Part shown: positions 48,841-60,365 of the stretch, piece by piece | Numbering within the stretch: the first letter of the stretch is position 1 | Layout of the letters: the number at the start of each line of letters is the position of its first letter | Assembly: GCA_947034885.2 (NCBI GenBank) | Contig: OX344758.2 | Coordinates: forward strand, 6,760,501 to 6,824,500 | Length of the DNA: 64,000 nt | From: Thuidium tamariscinum | Lineage: Eukaryota; Streptophyta; Bryopsida; Hypnales; Thuidiaceae | Direction of reading: 5' to 3' | Position numbers and translations under genes: made by a program | The notes under the pieces: model-generated | The model's input: only the letters and a program-made list of their open reading frames with translations | What the model was told of the DNA's origin: nothing | Databases searched by the model: none

Positions 48841-50687
48841 GAGCATGAGTTTTTGAGCCCTTGGTATAGTGTCATTTTGTAAATCAAACACCTTCAATGG
48901 TTGTAAAATATCTAATTATCTCTAAACTCAGGTTGCACAATTATGCTTGCATTTTTGTGCCCACATGCTAACATTGTTGATGTAAAGAGCAATCAATTAT
49001 ATTGACAAATGAATAAATTTTAAAAGTATCCGAAAAGTAAAGCAATTTCCAAAAAATTCTTTTCTTTTATGTTAGTTGAGGCCATCATTAGAATCTAGGA
49101 GGAGTGCCCTTTGATTTTTGTATCAATGCTCAATAATAGCATCTTCCTACTTTTACAAGAAGGTTGCTACTATGTGAGCCTAGGAATATAAACCTACAAG
49201 CCTAAAAGACTATATATTTGTGTTATATCTATAATATAAGAACCTTTCATGATTATAGTATAACCATGTTGTAGATACATATATTATGGGTGTTTACATT
49301 ATTATCACCTTCAATGGTAATAGGATATCTACTTATGTACAAGCTCAAAGTTTACATGATTGCATTTTTTTTCAAACACTAGCATTGTTGATTTTGAACA
49401 TCAATTTAATAAATGCATATTCTTTTTTTAATTTTATACATGAAATGGTTTTGAGATTTTGCATTATACATTACAATTATCTACAAAAGATTGAAGAAGG
49501 TTGGAGGTTCATTTTCAAGATATGTTGATGAGCTTTAAGTGCTTACAATTCCAACATTCCCAATCTAAATGCACCTTAGTCAAACTTGAATTTAAATTTT
49601 AGAATATACAATTTTAGAATTTGTTTTGAATTAAGGGAAAAGAAGTGTGATAAATTCTATATCTATTCTATTTTGAAATTTTGAAAAATTAAAATCCAAA
49701 TAAATTATTGCAATTAATTGCAAGCTCTATGTCTTAAAATCCAATTTTTATACTCCTACCTACTAAAAACCTCTAAAAATCTATTTCATAAAGATTTAGT
49801 TGTATTTTTAATCATAGTGCCAACAATGTATACATTCAAGAACCAAAAACCCATTCCATAGATGTATACAAAAGTTCCAATTTAGTCGCAATCATTTAAG
49901 CATCCAAAATCCATGGAAAGTATGATATTTTAGTATGGTGGTGAATGCTACTAACTTTATCTTTTAGATGATTTAAGAAGAGGTGATAGCAATGGGCTTG
50001 TAGAAAGATGTTCTCTAACCTAAATATCCATAACTAGATAATTTGACCTACTTGCACAAATTTATGAATAAGTTTATGAACAAATTTTCATAGCACCAAA
50101 GTAGTCACTAAATGTGTAGTCAAGACTACTGCTGACTGAGATGCAACAAGTATAACCTTGCCTTATATAGACAAAGCTAACCTTAATAGGCCAAGGGAAT
50201 GCTCCTAGTTTATTTCACTTGCCCCCAAAAGGCTATTCAACATGGTGAACACAAATTCAATGGGTAAAAATCAATAAATGAAGTTTTTTTAGTTGGATAA
50301 AAACCATGAAGTTTTCTTGTGGGACGAAGGAAGTAATATAATTGTAATTGTATAATTATCATTTTTATTTGTTTCTTTATAAATGCTTTTTCAATTTTAA
50401 CTTACAAAGTATTATTTTGCTTATTAATATTCATTTTGGGTGAAATTTTAGATTTTTCAAATGTGTATTATAATCAACATGATTTTATTTACAAGTTATA
50501 AAAGTTAAAATATCACAATGAGTAAAATTTTCTACCAAAAATAAAAAAATAAAAAAATCTATTGATAAAGTATTTTTTTGCATTAGAGATACATTAAAAT
50601 CTTATCAATCAATTGTATGATGGCTAAATTTAGCTCAATAATTGTAATTTAATTTGAAGCTCATCATCCAAATATAACATCAAAACC
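48841..50687. other. AT-rich gene-free stretch
   Basis: Nothing recognised. A phrase near 50310-50330 (GTGGGACGAAGGAAGTA) resembles a Stowaway end, but no partner end was found. Confidence 0.45.
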
Positions 50688-50690
50688 TTA

Positions 50691-51037
50691 AAGCATCTCC
50701 TACAACCCTCCAAGTATCCCTTCTCCTCTAATTTTTGGATGATAAGCAATAAACTTTTACTAGTGTATGTCAAGCTCAATCTTCACTTTTTCCTTGAAAA
50801 TAAGCCATATTTGAAGGGATCACTAACCCCTCTACACATTATATATTCTTTTGGGATAAAAAAATTATTGTAATAAATGATAGCTTGATTATTTCTTTTT
50901 CAAGTTATGTGACTTGTGATTGGTTAGAAGTATATTTAGTGAGTTGTATTGTTGAAAATACAAGTGACCATTATGTCCAAATAGGATAAATTTCAATTGA
51001 AGGGATTAGAATAATTGAAGGGCTGTAAGAGATGCTC
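50691..51037. mobile_element. Harbinger-like MITE, second copy type
   Basis: The left end AAGCATCTCCTACAACCCTC and the right end (GGGCTGTAAGAGATGCTC) are inverted repeats with a few mismatches. TTA flanks both ends (50688-50690 and 51038-51040). The terminus matches that of the element at 41989-42483, but the 347-bp interior is AT-rich and different, so both may have been moved by one transposase family. There is no coding frame. Confidence 0.8.
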
Positions 51038-51040
51038 TTA

Positions 51041-52480
51041 ATTTAGAAAAAGACAACTCAACCAAATGGAAGTTGACATTTCATAAATCATTAATTAACT
51101 TTAATTCTAATTCAATCCAAAATCCTTGAAATCTATATTAATATTCCTCCAAATCATTCACCCTAAATCCTAAATTAGTACAAACATTGATTATTTCTAT
51201 ATATAGCACACTACTATAATCAAATTATATGTGACTACAAAAGTCTCTTTGAATTTCTAAATTTTTTTCACATTTTTTCCCTTAATTTTCCCTTCTATTT
51301 TCCTTGGGTGTCTTTTCATGTTTTTATAGGTTGTTGTTAAGGGAGAAACACCCATTTCCGTCCCTGTACCTATTCTTGGTCTCTAGAGTGTCATTAAATC
51401 TGTCCATAAGCGTTCATTAAAGTGTCTGACAAATGTTTTACTCTAATTTGCTGACGCGGTTGTAAGACACATGTATAATTTTCATTCACTGACAACTGAT
51501 CTCAACAGAGTTCAGTTTAGGGTACACCTATAGGACGGTTCCAATGGTCTAGGGAGCCAACTCTTTGAAATTTTTTAGAAATTACATACTGATTCCAAAA
51601 TTTTTAATTTTTCTTTTAATATTCATTATTTTCTCTCGCTAATACTAGAAAAATATCAGTTTTAGAAAAAGATGCCTCCAACCATGCTGAATTCCTTATT
51701 TGGACGGTTTTGGGTCATCGAAGTAGATTCCCGATAGAACGGACGTGTTGGAGCCGAGGTCGGTTTCCAGAACGTTCTGAACGTGGAACCGTCCTGGAAG
51801 TTACGACGGAAGGACTCTCCGTGGAGACGAAGCATTCCTCAAGCCCTAACCCTAACGCACTCCTCGCTCCAAAAATCACTCCCATGGTCACTCCAATTCG
51901 TCTATGTCAGAGCTTTGATCCACTTCTCTGATCGTGATCCAGCATCGACAGACTTCGTGGCAAATTTTAGCCCGTTTTTTTCGAGCAAATTTGACCAGGT
52001 ACCGACTCTGCTTTCTGGGATAGTTCTGTAACTTGAGTCTCCACATTGGTTTCGCGCAGGGGCAGTAAGCAATTCGAATTGCGTGCATCAAATTTCCGGG
52101 AGAATTGGAAATTATCGGTATCGAAGCGCATTTGACGAAGAGATTTTTGTTTCTATGCTCGTTTTTGCATTTGTGATGGGAATTTGAGTAATTTAGAGGA
52201 TTCGTTTGTAGGGTCTTTTGTGACTTGCAATCAGATGGTTGTTGCCTAGCTTGGGTCTTTTGAGTCATTTTTTTAAACTTGTTTAGCGGAAACACGAGAT
52301 TGCGTTTCTGGCGAGAGATAGAGATCCTGGTGAAGAAGGTTGCGGAATTCCCAGATGTGATGTTGATCATTGAGGTCTGACATGCACTATTCTCGATCAG
52401 AAGTGAACGCGCAATCGTGACGAGTGGTATATACGAAGGAGAAGGTGGAAGTAGGAAGAACAGAGAGGGAGCGTGGAAAT
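51041..52480 (+). promoter_or_regulatory. Promoter and leader of the AIP2-like gene
   Basis: Composition rises from AT-rich to balanced at about 51690. A telomere-like motif, CCCTAACCCTAACGC, lies at 51844-51858; such motifs occur in promoters of plant growth-related genes. A GTACCG after GACCAG near 51999 could be a donor of a leader intron ending before the start codon. The exact transcription start is not visible. Confidence 0.45.
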
Positions 52481-54341
52481 ATGGAGAATGAAGATACCGA
52501 ACCGCTGCAGGTGGTAGTGGCAGATCATTTGAAGCGGCTGCAGAAGAAGCAAACCTTCGAAGTCGCTGCGAAGTCTTTGACCAGTATTGTTCAAGAACGC
52601 TATGCAGGCGCAACTCCAGCTGAACAGAATGCAGTATGTTCCCCATTTTGTTGTGGTTTTCTTGTCAAGGCACAGCAGTTATTGCTGAACTGTTGCTCAA
52701 GATTTTTTCTCTTAGCTTGCATTGAGTATTCTTCGTAGTGAATATCAAGGGAAGGGAAACTGGTGGTAGAAGGTATCTTGCTGAATTCAGAGGTGGGTAG
52801 TTCGAATTAGTTAAACAACTGCTAAAGCAAGCTTGAAATTGAAGCCATCACTATGTTTCAGTGACATGGATCTTTGGTATGAATGGAAGGTGCATGTTTG
52901 CAGCATCAGTTGTTGGTACACTAGTATCGTAGATTGTGAACACGAGCACGTTCTGTGTGTCATCATTCTATCTACTCAAGAATTTTCTCGGCGTGTACGC
53001 AGATTTATGGGGCCGTTTGCAGGGCAGCCACACTTCTGACGACGAGATTTACTGGAACAGCCTTTTGGATGGCTGGCCTTTTACTCTTTGAATCCGCAGC
53101 GGCTGTTGTAAGCCGGCCTGAGGAGAAGCGAAAAATTGGAGGCTACATCAAACAAGCAAACGAGTTTCTTGGAGAGCAGAGTGAGAGGGATGAATCTGTG
53201 CCTCCTTCCATGCGGGCAGGCCCCAGTAAGCCTTTTGCTTCTTCACATAGTTCACATATGTATTATTTTATGCTGTATACTTCCGATGCTACGTTATTCG
53301 GTCTCAGCGATTGGAGTAACCTGCAATTGCAGACAATCATTATGTGTATTTTTTCCGCTTCAGGTACTCCAGCTTATCTATTTGAAGGTCAGTTTCCAGT
53401 TGGGGGTGGAGCGGAACCTCCACCTCCGCAGTGGTTGCAGTCCCAGAATCTGCTGACCTCTCTTATACGAGAGCAGGTTCAACAGATGGCAGCAAGGGAG
53501 GAGCCTGCTTCTGCTGAGGATCGCAGCGAAGGTGAACTAGGGGATGGTGAGGAGCGCACAGTACAGCAACTGACCGAGGAGCTTCAAAACATAATGGAGA
53601 CTGTCAGTTCCAGTCTTGCTGGAGAGAATATGGTTTTAAATGATGAATTTGTTGGTCTAGAGGAGGCCATTCAAGCAACTCTTCAGGTATTCATTTTTTA
53701 AAGCATCGCTGGCCATCGTATGTTGATTGATAGGTCTTTCATCGACTTACTCTGTCACGATAATTAGACTTACTCTTGGTGACCGTACTCTACTGCGCAC
53801 AGGACATTGGTGGTGTTCCTCGAGGTCCACCCCCAGCATCTAAAGACGAAGTTGCAAAACTTCCAATACTTGAAGTCACCAAGGAGTTTCTTGAGAGGGT
53901 GGGAGAAGATACAGAATGTGCTGTATGCCGGGAAGACTTGGTATTGGGAGATAAATTGCAGGAGATGCCCTGCAAGCACAATTTCCACCCTGCTTGTCTG
54001 AAGCCCTGGCTGGTAGGACAAGACCCATCCCTGAGTCCTCATCATTCCTCATGCTCTTGCAATACTTGTTGACCTTGCTATGATCCGTACTGTAGACAAT
54101 TAGCTGAAATGGACCGTACAAAATATCTCATTGAAGGAAACTTTGGGACATTATTTGGCCTCTAATGAATGCACTGGTTTTGCTTTCACAGGACGAACAC
54201 AATTCTTGCCCCATATGTCGGCATGAAATGCCCACGGACGACCATGAGTATGAGCGACAGAAAGAACGAGACCGGGAAGCTGAAGAGGAGAGGAAGGGTG
54301 CTGAGAACGCACTGCGAGGTGGTGAATTTATGTATATATAG
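52481..54341 (+). CDS. AIP2: RING-H2 E3 ubiquitin-protein ligase, AIP2-like
   Basis: The product resembles ABI3-INTERACTING PROTEIN 2, an E3 ligase that in Arabidopsis targets the seed regulator ABI3. Exons are 52481-52633, 53003-53225, 53364-53686, 53803-54012 and 54192-54341. All junctions are GT..AG and keep phase, giving 352 residues, a little longer than the roughly 310 of Arabidopsis. The N-terminal half is helical and matches the family (AVCRAATLLTTRF, FEGQFPVGGG, PPPPQWLQSQNL). A C3H2C3 RING-H2 finger occupies residues 272-312: CAVC, CKHNFHPACLKPWL, then CPIC. The tail ends EEERKGAENALRGGEF, typical of this family. The finger is split by the fourth intron after PWL. All eight metal ligands are present, so it should be active in the cytoplasm or nucleus. 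The target in this plant is unknown. The symbol is assigned by homology. Confidence 0.92.
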
Positions 54342-55471
54342 ATAAACCTGGTGGCTTAGATCTGTCACTCACATTTGCGTATGATCATCCGTTGCTTCTG
54401 AGCGTATGATCAGTCTGTCTGTTTATCTAGTCTGCTCTAGAAGATTTCGTGTATATATATATATAGTGATGTGCCAGTACTGTACAAGCTCTTGGTCTTA
54501 TTGACCAATGTATGTTCGGGAAACCAAGTTCTTAAAGTTGCCAAGTTGTGTGTTCGGAATACCAAGTTGCAATTCTGTGGACCAATTTTAGACTTGTGAA
54601 TTTTTTAGGATTTTCGTGACTGTTGCCTCACATGCAAATACCTCGATTTGGAAATTGTTTAGATATCATCCCCATGCGTGACATAATTGCAATAGACGCT
54701 ACAAGCGTCTAACGATTCGAAAACTACGATGGCTGGATTGGGTCTATTCGATTGACCAAAGCAACGGTCAAACTTATTGGACTCCAGCTTAAGTTGTATC
54801 TATCGAATGCGCTCTAAACCCGAAACCTTATAAATGGTATGTCTAGATGAAGTAGACTTGGAGGATACCAGGATTTGATTTGCCCGAGAGCTTATGGAGA
54901 ACTGTGCGGAGAAGGCTCCCTAAGTGAGGGTTCATCGAACCTCAAGTCAGTTGTTATATATGCTGCGAAGCAAGCAAAATCTGAAGGCCTCGCAACGGCC
55001 ATAATTAGAGAACGTCGAGCTTCTCATTTCCGTAAGTGTTTTCGTCTCTTCTTCATATCAGAGCTCCTTCGTCCTGTAAAGACTCCAACGAATCTGAAAT
55101 ACCATTACATGGCAAAGCTTGAACGCATCACAATTCACTAGCTCTTCAATTCCGTGCGTCTCCTCTCCCACATTGCGGTTGGGTAGTCGGTAACGTACTT
55201 TTGTGTTTCTGATTTGGCCCCGCAACAGACGTACTGAATTTTGTTTGCCGGTGCTGGCAATCGCGCCATAGCTACTTCCTAAACCCTAAACCCTTGGAAA
55301 ACCGCGTTCGTGACTCTCGGAGTGAGAGCGCCTCATCTACTCGCCGGCCGATATATTCGCACTATTTTCGAGGATCTTCACTCTTGTCAGTGAATTCGCA
55401 ACTTATGACCCGCCTGATTGCTTTGTAGGATCGCAATCGCATTGGGCATTGGAATTGAAGTCGTTCAAGTG
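54342..55471 (+). promoter_or_regulatory. Intergenic region and promoter of the 422-residue gene
   Basis: After the AIP2-like stop comes its 3' untranslated region, including a TATATATATATA run near 54452. A frame of 88 codons at 54875-55141 has no domain. A telo-box, CCTAAACCCTAAACCC, lies at 55278-55293, about 180 bases before the next start codon. Telo-boxes are known in promoters of plant genes expressed in dividing cells. Confidence 0.5.
55278..55293 (+). promoter_or_regulatory. Telo-box
   Basis: CCTAAACCCTAAACCC contains the AAACCCTAA motif. Two inverted copies (GGTTTAGGGTTTAG at 56048-56061 and GGTTTAGGGTTTT near 56187-56199) lie in the first intron of the same gene, so the motif is concentrated at this gene's 5' end. 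Confidence 0.65.
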
Positions 55472-58400
55472 ATGGAGCTTGCGTCCAACGCATGGGTGCA
55501 CCCGTACGCGACGCTGGAAGATATCATGCAGTTTGCGGCGGCGTTTCTGGACTTGCTGTGTCTGGCGTCTGGCTTGCAGAGCTCCGCCAGCCCCTTCGCA
55601 TGGCTGCCTAGTTCCCTCCACAAGGCCCTCGCCTGGGCCCGGTACCTTGAGCAGGTAGTTTGTCAATTCAATTCCACTTCCACAGCTAATATATGCACGA
55701 GAAAATCAACTTTGCTCCTCGATTGGTTCAAATAATATTTCGGTATCATAGTGCAGGCCTTCGCTTCCGAAATGTTGATGATTCTTGGTTACGAACTCAT
55801 AGTTTTAAGTCAGTTTGCTGTGGGATTGGAGTTATATCCTTGCTCGTGATTCTTTTGCACCTGCTTAATTTTGATTTTTCCCATTTTGCTGCGACATTTG
55901 GGATCTATTTTTCATGGCGGATAGTTCTTGCAAGCCGTTCCTTGTTAGTTTTCGTTTGCACTGCCACAGCTTTGAAGTCTGGCAGAGGTTCAGTCTCGGA
56001 TTGCATGGTGATGAGAATCTAAGGACCCTACTCTCCTGTTCTCTTCAGGGTTTAGGGTTTAGTGAGCCAAATTCTCACCAGAAGGTTTTGATAAGGAAAT
56101 CTTGAACTGGAGTTGAAATGTTTCGCATCCGGCAGAGGATCGAAAAGTTTGACTTCGTGAAATTACATGCTTCGGTTTTCCTCTCAGGGTTTAGGGTTTT
56201 ATGCAGGTCGTAGATCGCAGTCGATTGAGCTTCGTGGACTGAGTTGGGCCTTGCTTGATTGCAGTCTTATTTGTGTCTGGTTTGTGCGTTGGGGATTAAT
56301 TTAGTCGGTAATTAATTGGGTTTTGGGGATTATTTATTTAGTTTTGTGCTGTTTTGCTGTTTTGCTGTTTTGTGCAGCAGGTTGATTTCATGCCTTGTTC
56401 TTATTAAATGCTGCATGTGAATTCACTCCTTTACCCCGGAGTTCTGAATCGAGGGAGTGACGCGAGTCGTTACGTTGTCCAGAAAAAATTCTGACGGTTG
56501 ATTTAGTTTGCGAATTACTTGTCTCGTGTTAGGTTATGGCCGATTTTCCTACATCAGGTGAAGGATTGGAATCAAGACGAGCACTGGACGATGCGCTTGC
56601 CAATCTCATTGCGTCTGCACCGACTTATCCTGCGGTTAGTCGTGTAGCTCTACGTATGGCTTGTGCTTTTGTGCACATAATATTTGCATCAATGGGCAGA
56701 AGACTAGCTCGTTTAGTGTCTTGTGACTGCAGCCGTTAAATGTTGCACTGTTGATGCTAAAGTAATTTGACCTGGAATTACGATGCCTGCTCACAGGGCT
56801 TGCCATGTCTCACCGCTTCGGATTTGAGTAGTGCTCGAAGGCTGTTCTTGCAGGCTCTACTTCACGCAGTATCACCAGATTCAGACTATTTTGAATCAAT
56901 AACTGACTGCTTGATTCGCCTGGAAGGTAGTTCTCCCTGCACGACGTCCTATTCAGATTCTGGGAACTTTAGACCTTTCCTAAATCTGTGAAAATTCATT
57001 GTTGCTTCCTATCTTCTCTAAGATACGGGATGGCGAGATTGCGGTTTGTATTTACTTTTGTGCTTGGTTTGTATTTCAGGGGAATCAGCTTTAGTTAAGG
57101 AAGAAATATCTGCTAGAAATAGTGCTCTCAGATGTGCCGAGTCTCTTAAACAATTTGTGGAATCTACCTCGGGCTGTATCGTTTCTGAGAAAAAGCAGAT
57201 CACCTCTGTCACTACCTTTTGGTAAGTGTGGGGACTCTTTCGCTTCTTCTTTTGATTCACAACTGACGGAGTATTTAATTTGTTAAGCCTGTCGTCTCAA
57301 TGATAGGACAAGTTATTTGAGCTGCTAGAAATTAACATGGATTCTATCCTGCTTAACTTTCGAGTCATTTCCTTGTTATCGATAATTAGGGTTTCTTTAT
57401 TCTTGCACTGAGTGCATAAGTACTGTTTAAATTAGGGACTGTAGTAACTCAGCTGCTGAAATGGCGGATGAAAATCTTTTTGAAGCTTGGGCAAGAAATG
57501 CAATGGAGTACGTGACTTCTTTTACCACAGTTTACAAGTCAGCTGCAGCCAATCTTATCTTCAAGTCAAGTGAAGATGATTGGAGAAGAGTGCTAGATAC
57601 GTCCCGAGTTTATACAGCAAGCACTATGGTTGGTGACAGTGTTGGTAATGAAACTGAAATCGCTGTGAGTTCCTTCAATGTTCCCAGTTTAAGTTGGCTC
57701 GTTGGGGATAATATTTTGCGCCATTCAGCCATCCTGACATGTTAGGAGCGTAATTTTTGGGAGACATAGAGAGTCGTGGAGAGATCTTTGACGGCAAGAG
57801 GCAATTTTGTTGGGATCAAATTTTTATCAATATGTATGAATCTGTCGTTCAATTTCAATGTGGGAGGTTGTGGACATTCGACAACCCCATTTCCTCTCAA
57901 AGACCAGTAACCCTTGATATTTAGCCAAGTCATTCTTATACTACTTACTACAAGTTCTACCAAGTGTATGAGTAATTGAGTTCCTGTTGAAGCAGAGCTA
58001 GTATAGAGGACGCGATCCAGTCCCGTAATGTTTTTTACTTTCCTCTACCTTAGTTGCGGTCAACTTAGTCTTCAAAAATGTGTCCAGGTTTGTTGTATGG
58101 ATTCTTGCATATAAAAAAGAAATGGCATTGTCCAGCTCTTGATTTGGGATGTGTGTTCAGGAACTATGTTGTCTGCAGTTGGCGTACTCCGATTGCAGAG
58201 ATCTTGCTCTCAGGATTGCAGCCTCCGTAAATACAGCAACCGGTTTTCGTGATAGTGGCAATAGTCTTGGAGGATGGTCCATGCCAGAAGGTGCTGCTAG
58301 CGTTGAAAGTTTCTTAAGAGAGATTCTCGAAAATCAGGTGGATTTATGGTGGAAGCTGCCCCCAGTGCTTTTAGCTGGAGTATGTGGATCGAGGTATTGG

Positions 58401-58857
58401 ACTTTGAAGTTCGTTCACTCTTTTGGGGCAATATTTTCTGAAGGTCTTAGTTTAAGCCATATTAACTTCAATTCTTTGACAGTAAGTGCAAGACATTAAA
58501 GTCTCGGGAATCTTACCGTTTCTATTTGTGATCCCTGCGGTGTTCAGTCTGGACTAATTAACGCTTACCTCTGGTTTTCATCCATGTTTTTGTTTTGTTT
58601 TGTGCAGGTTATTGATGTTGAAAACTTACCTTCAAAATTTAAGGAAAGTAGCGAAGGTACATGGACGTTCATGCGAATGCTCGTGCCACGTTTCTAGCAA
58701 TACATGCCACACCTGCCAATACTGTCCGAATGCTCTGGTGGAGAGGCTGTGGTGCTTTGCAGTGCATCATCCCGAACTGAGAACATTTGAAGCTCAACAA
58801 GTGGATAGTGCCTGTAGGTACATTCTAGATCAAGCCCAGAAGAAGTTGGACTCATAA
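55472..58857 (+). CDS. Unrecognised 422-residue helical protein
   Basis: I do not recognise this gene. Seven exons join in perfect phase: 55472-55654, 56533-56634, 56797-56926, 57080-57221, 57436-57664, 58161-58393 and 58608-58857. The consistent phase makes the model convincing. The protein is rich in Ala, Leu and Ser, probably mostly helical, with no signal peptide or membrane segment. Near the C terminus, residues 362-379 hold six Cys and two His (CECSCH..CHTCQYC), which could bind metal. It ends in a helical segment (ERLWCF, then AQQVDSACRYILDQAQKK). Exon 6 has a second in-frame acceptor 18 bases downstream (58179), so a variant lacking six residues (ELCCLQ) is possible. The 878-bp first intron carries two telo-boxes. 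The start chosen is the first ATG; a frame upstream is open to 55418 but lacks one. Confidence 0.75.
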
Positions 58858-60365
58858 AATGCTATTGTACTTCTATGTGGACACATTCGTTTATAAAAGA
58901 GTGACTTGTACAATGCTAGGCTGGGTACATTTCACTTTAGCTGAAGTTGTTCACATCAATTTTAGGGGCTGCCACAACAGCGTTGGAAAAGGAATCAACT
59001 GTCCTGTTATACACCATCTAGAGCTAGTCACTGGTGGGTGATATCAAGAGCAAAACAAGAGCAGCGTTTTTTCACTCATTAAATGCCGTGCATGTTCTCT
59101 TTTAGGTGGTTTCATTTTCTCTGTTTACCGTGCCATACCTGACTTTCTCCTAACAGGTGATGCAGTAAGGGCAGTGCCTCGAGCAGGTTAGAGAAATTTA
59201 AACCGTGATATTTGCTTCACTATTCGAAAAATCATTTTCACATGCATCCATTCCATTTGTGATTAGGTAGTAGTATCTCACGTAGGTAGTTGAGTTTTGG
59301 AATTACATTCTCAGCTGGTAACTGCGCTTGCAATTCGTTCACATATCCCAGACATTCTCACTGGAAATGAATCGATGCGTTTCATCTTTCGAGCCGTGTA
59401 ATTCCACATGGCTTCTGCATTCTGGGCTACATAGATTATCGATACTCGATGCAGTTTCCATGCACGGAGCTGACACTGGGATGAAAAATACAGATTTATT
59501 ACTTACCTACGATTTGCTTTCCTCGAAGATAACAGCTTCCATCTAACTACTTGGAAGATCGCTGCTGTTGATTCAGTATGCACGAAGCAATCCTGGAATC
59601 AAGACTTCGCACAGTAAAGCTTTGATATTCCAGAAGCGGAAAATCTAGGTGACACGTAACGGGCATATGTAGGGAAGAGGCTAAAGTAAATGAAGAGGTC
59701 TAACTTTAAAATTGCTCCAAATCTTGCCCACTCTGCTGGTCAAGCAAACCAAGTCCTGCGTATCAGTTGGTCTCATGGAGCATTAAAAAAGTAACTTGAA
59801 GGAAATGAGTTCTCGATTTAGTAAGTCAAGAAACTCTCATTGGACTTCCTCCTTCTGATACTCTGGATGTGGGGTTCAGACTTGTCACATTGATAACTGC
59901 CCTATGACAAGAACAGCGTGCAGGCTACTCACCCGCTAAAACTTCCCCCTTTGCACTCGAAAATTGCCAGGACGATAGATTAACAGACTGGAGATTGATT
60001 TAACGTTCGAAAACAGCATGATTCGAAAGGTCACAGATGCACTCTCTGACGCTACACCCGATTTCACAAGGTAAAGATATATTCTGATAACCTAGTTTCT
60101 ACAAGTAATTGCTGTCAAATAAAGACCGAGTGTATTGAAAATTTGGAGGAACAAAATAAATACCATAATCACGAGATATAATGGCCATGCGCTTCTCTGT
60201 CACCCAAGAAATCCCCAGTACGGCAGCTCAGCGACTGCTGAACGAACATTTGAACATCGCGATTGCTGTAGGTTCTACAAAATATCTGTACACAATCGAA
60301 TCTGCAGCCTCCTCAGGTATCATTCGACCAGTACTCCCATTGCTGGCGGATCTAGATTACTGAGC
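58858..60365. other. Convergent intergenic region
   Basis: It lies between the stop codons of two genes that point towards each other, so it should contain both 3' untranslated regions. Short frames at 59328-59546 and 60135-60380 show no domain. No other feature is seen. Confidence 0.5.

Noticed and set aside
50245..50335. Stowaway-like end GTGGGACGAAGGAAGTA
   Set aside because: No inverted partner end or TA pair could be found.
51888..52646. Open frame of 252 codons on the minus strand
   Set aside because: It is antisense to the leader and first exon of the AIP2-like gene, has no domain, and its composition mirrors the sense strand.
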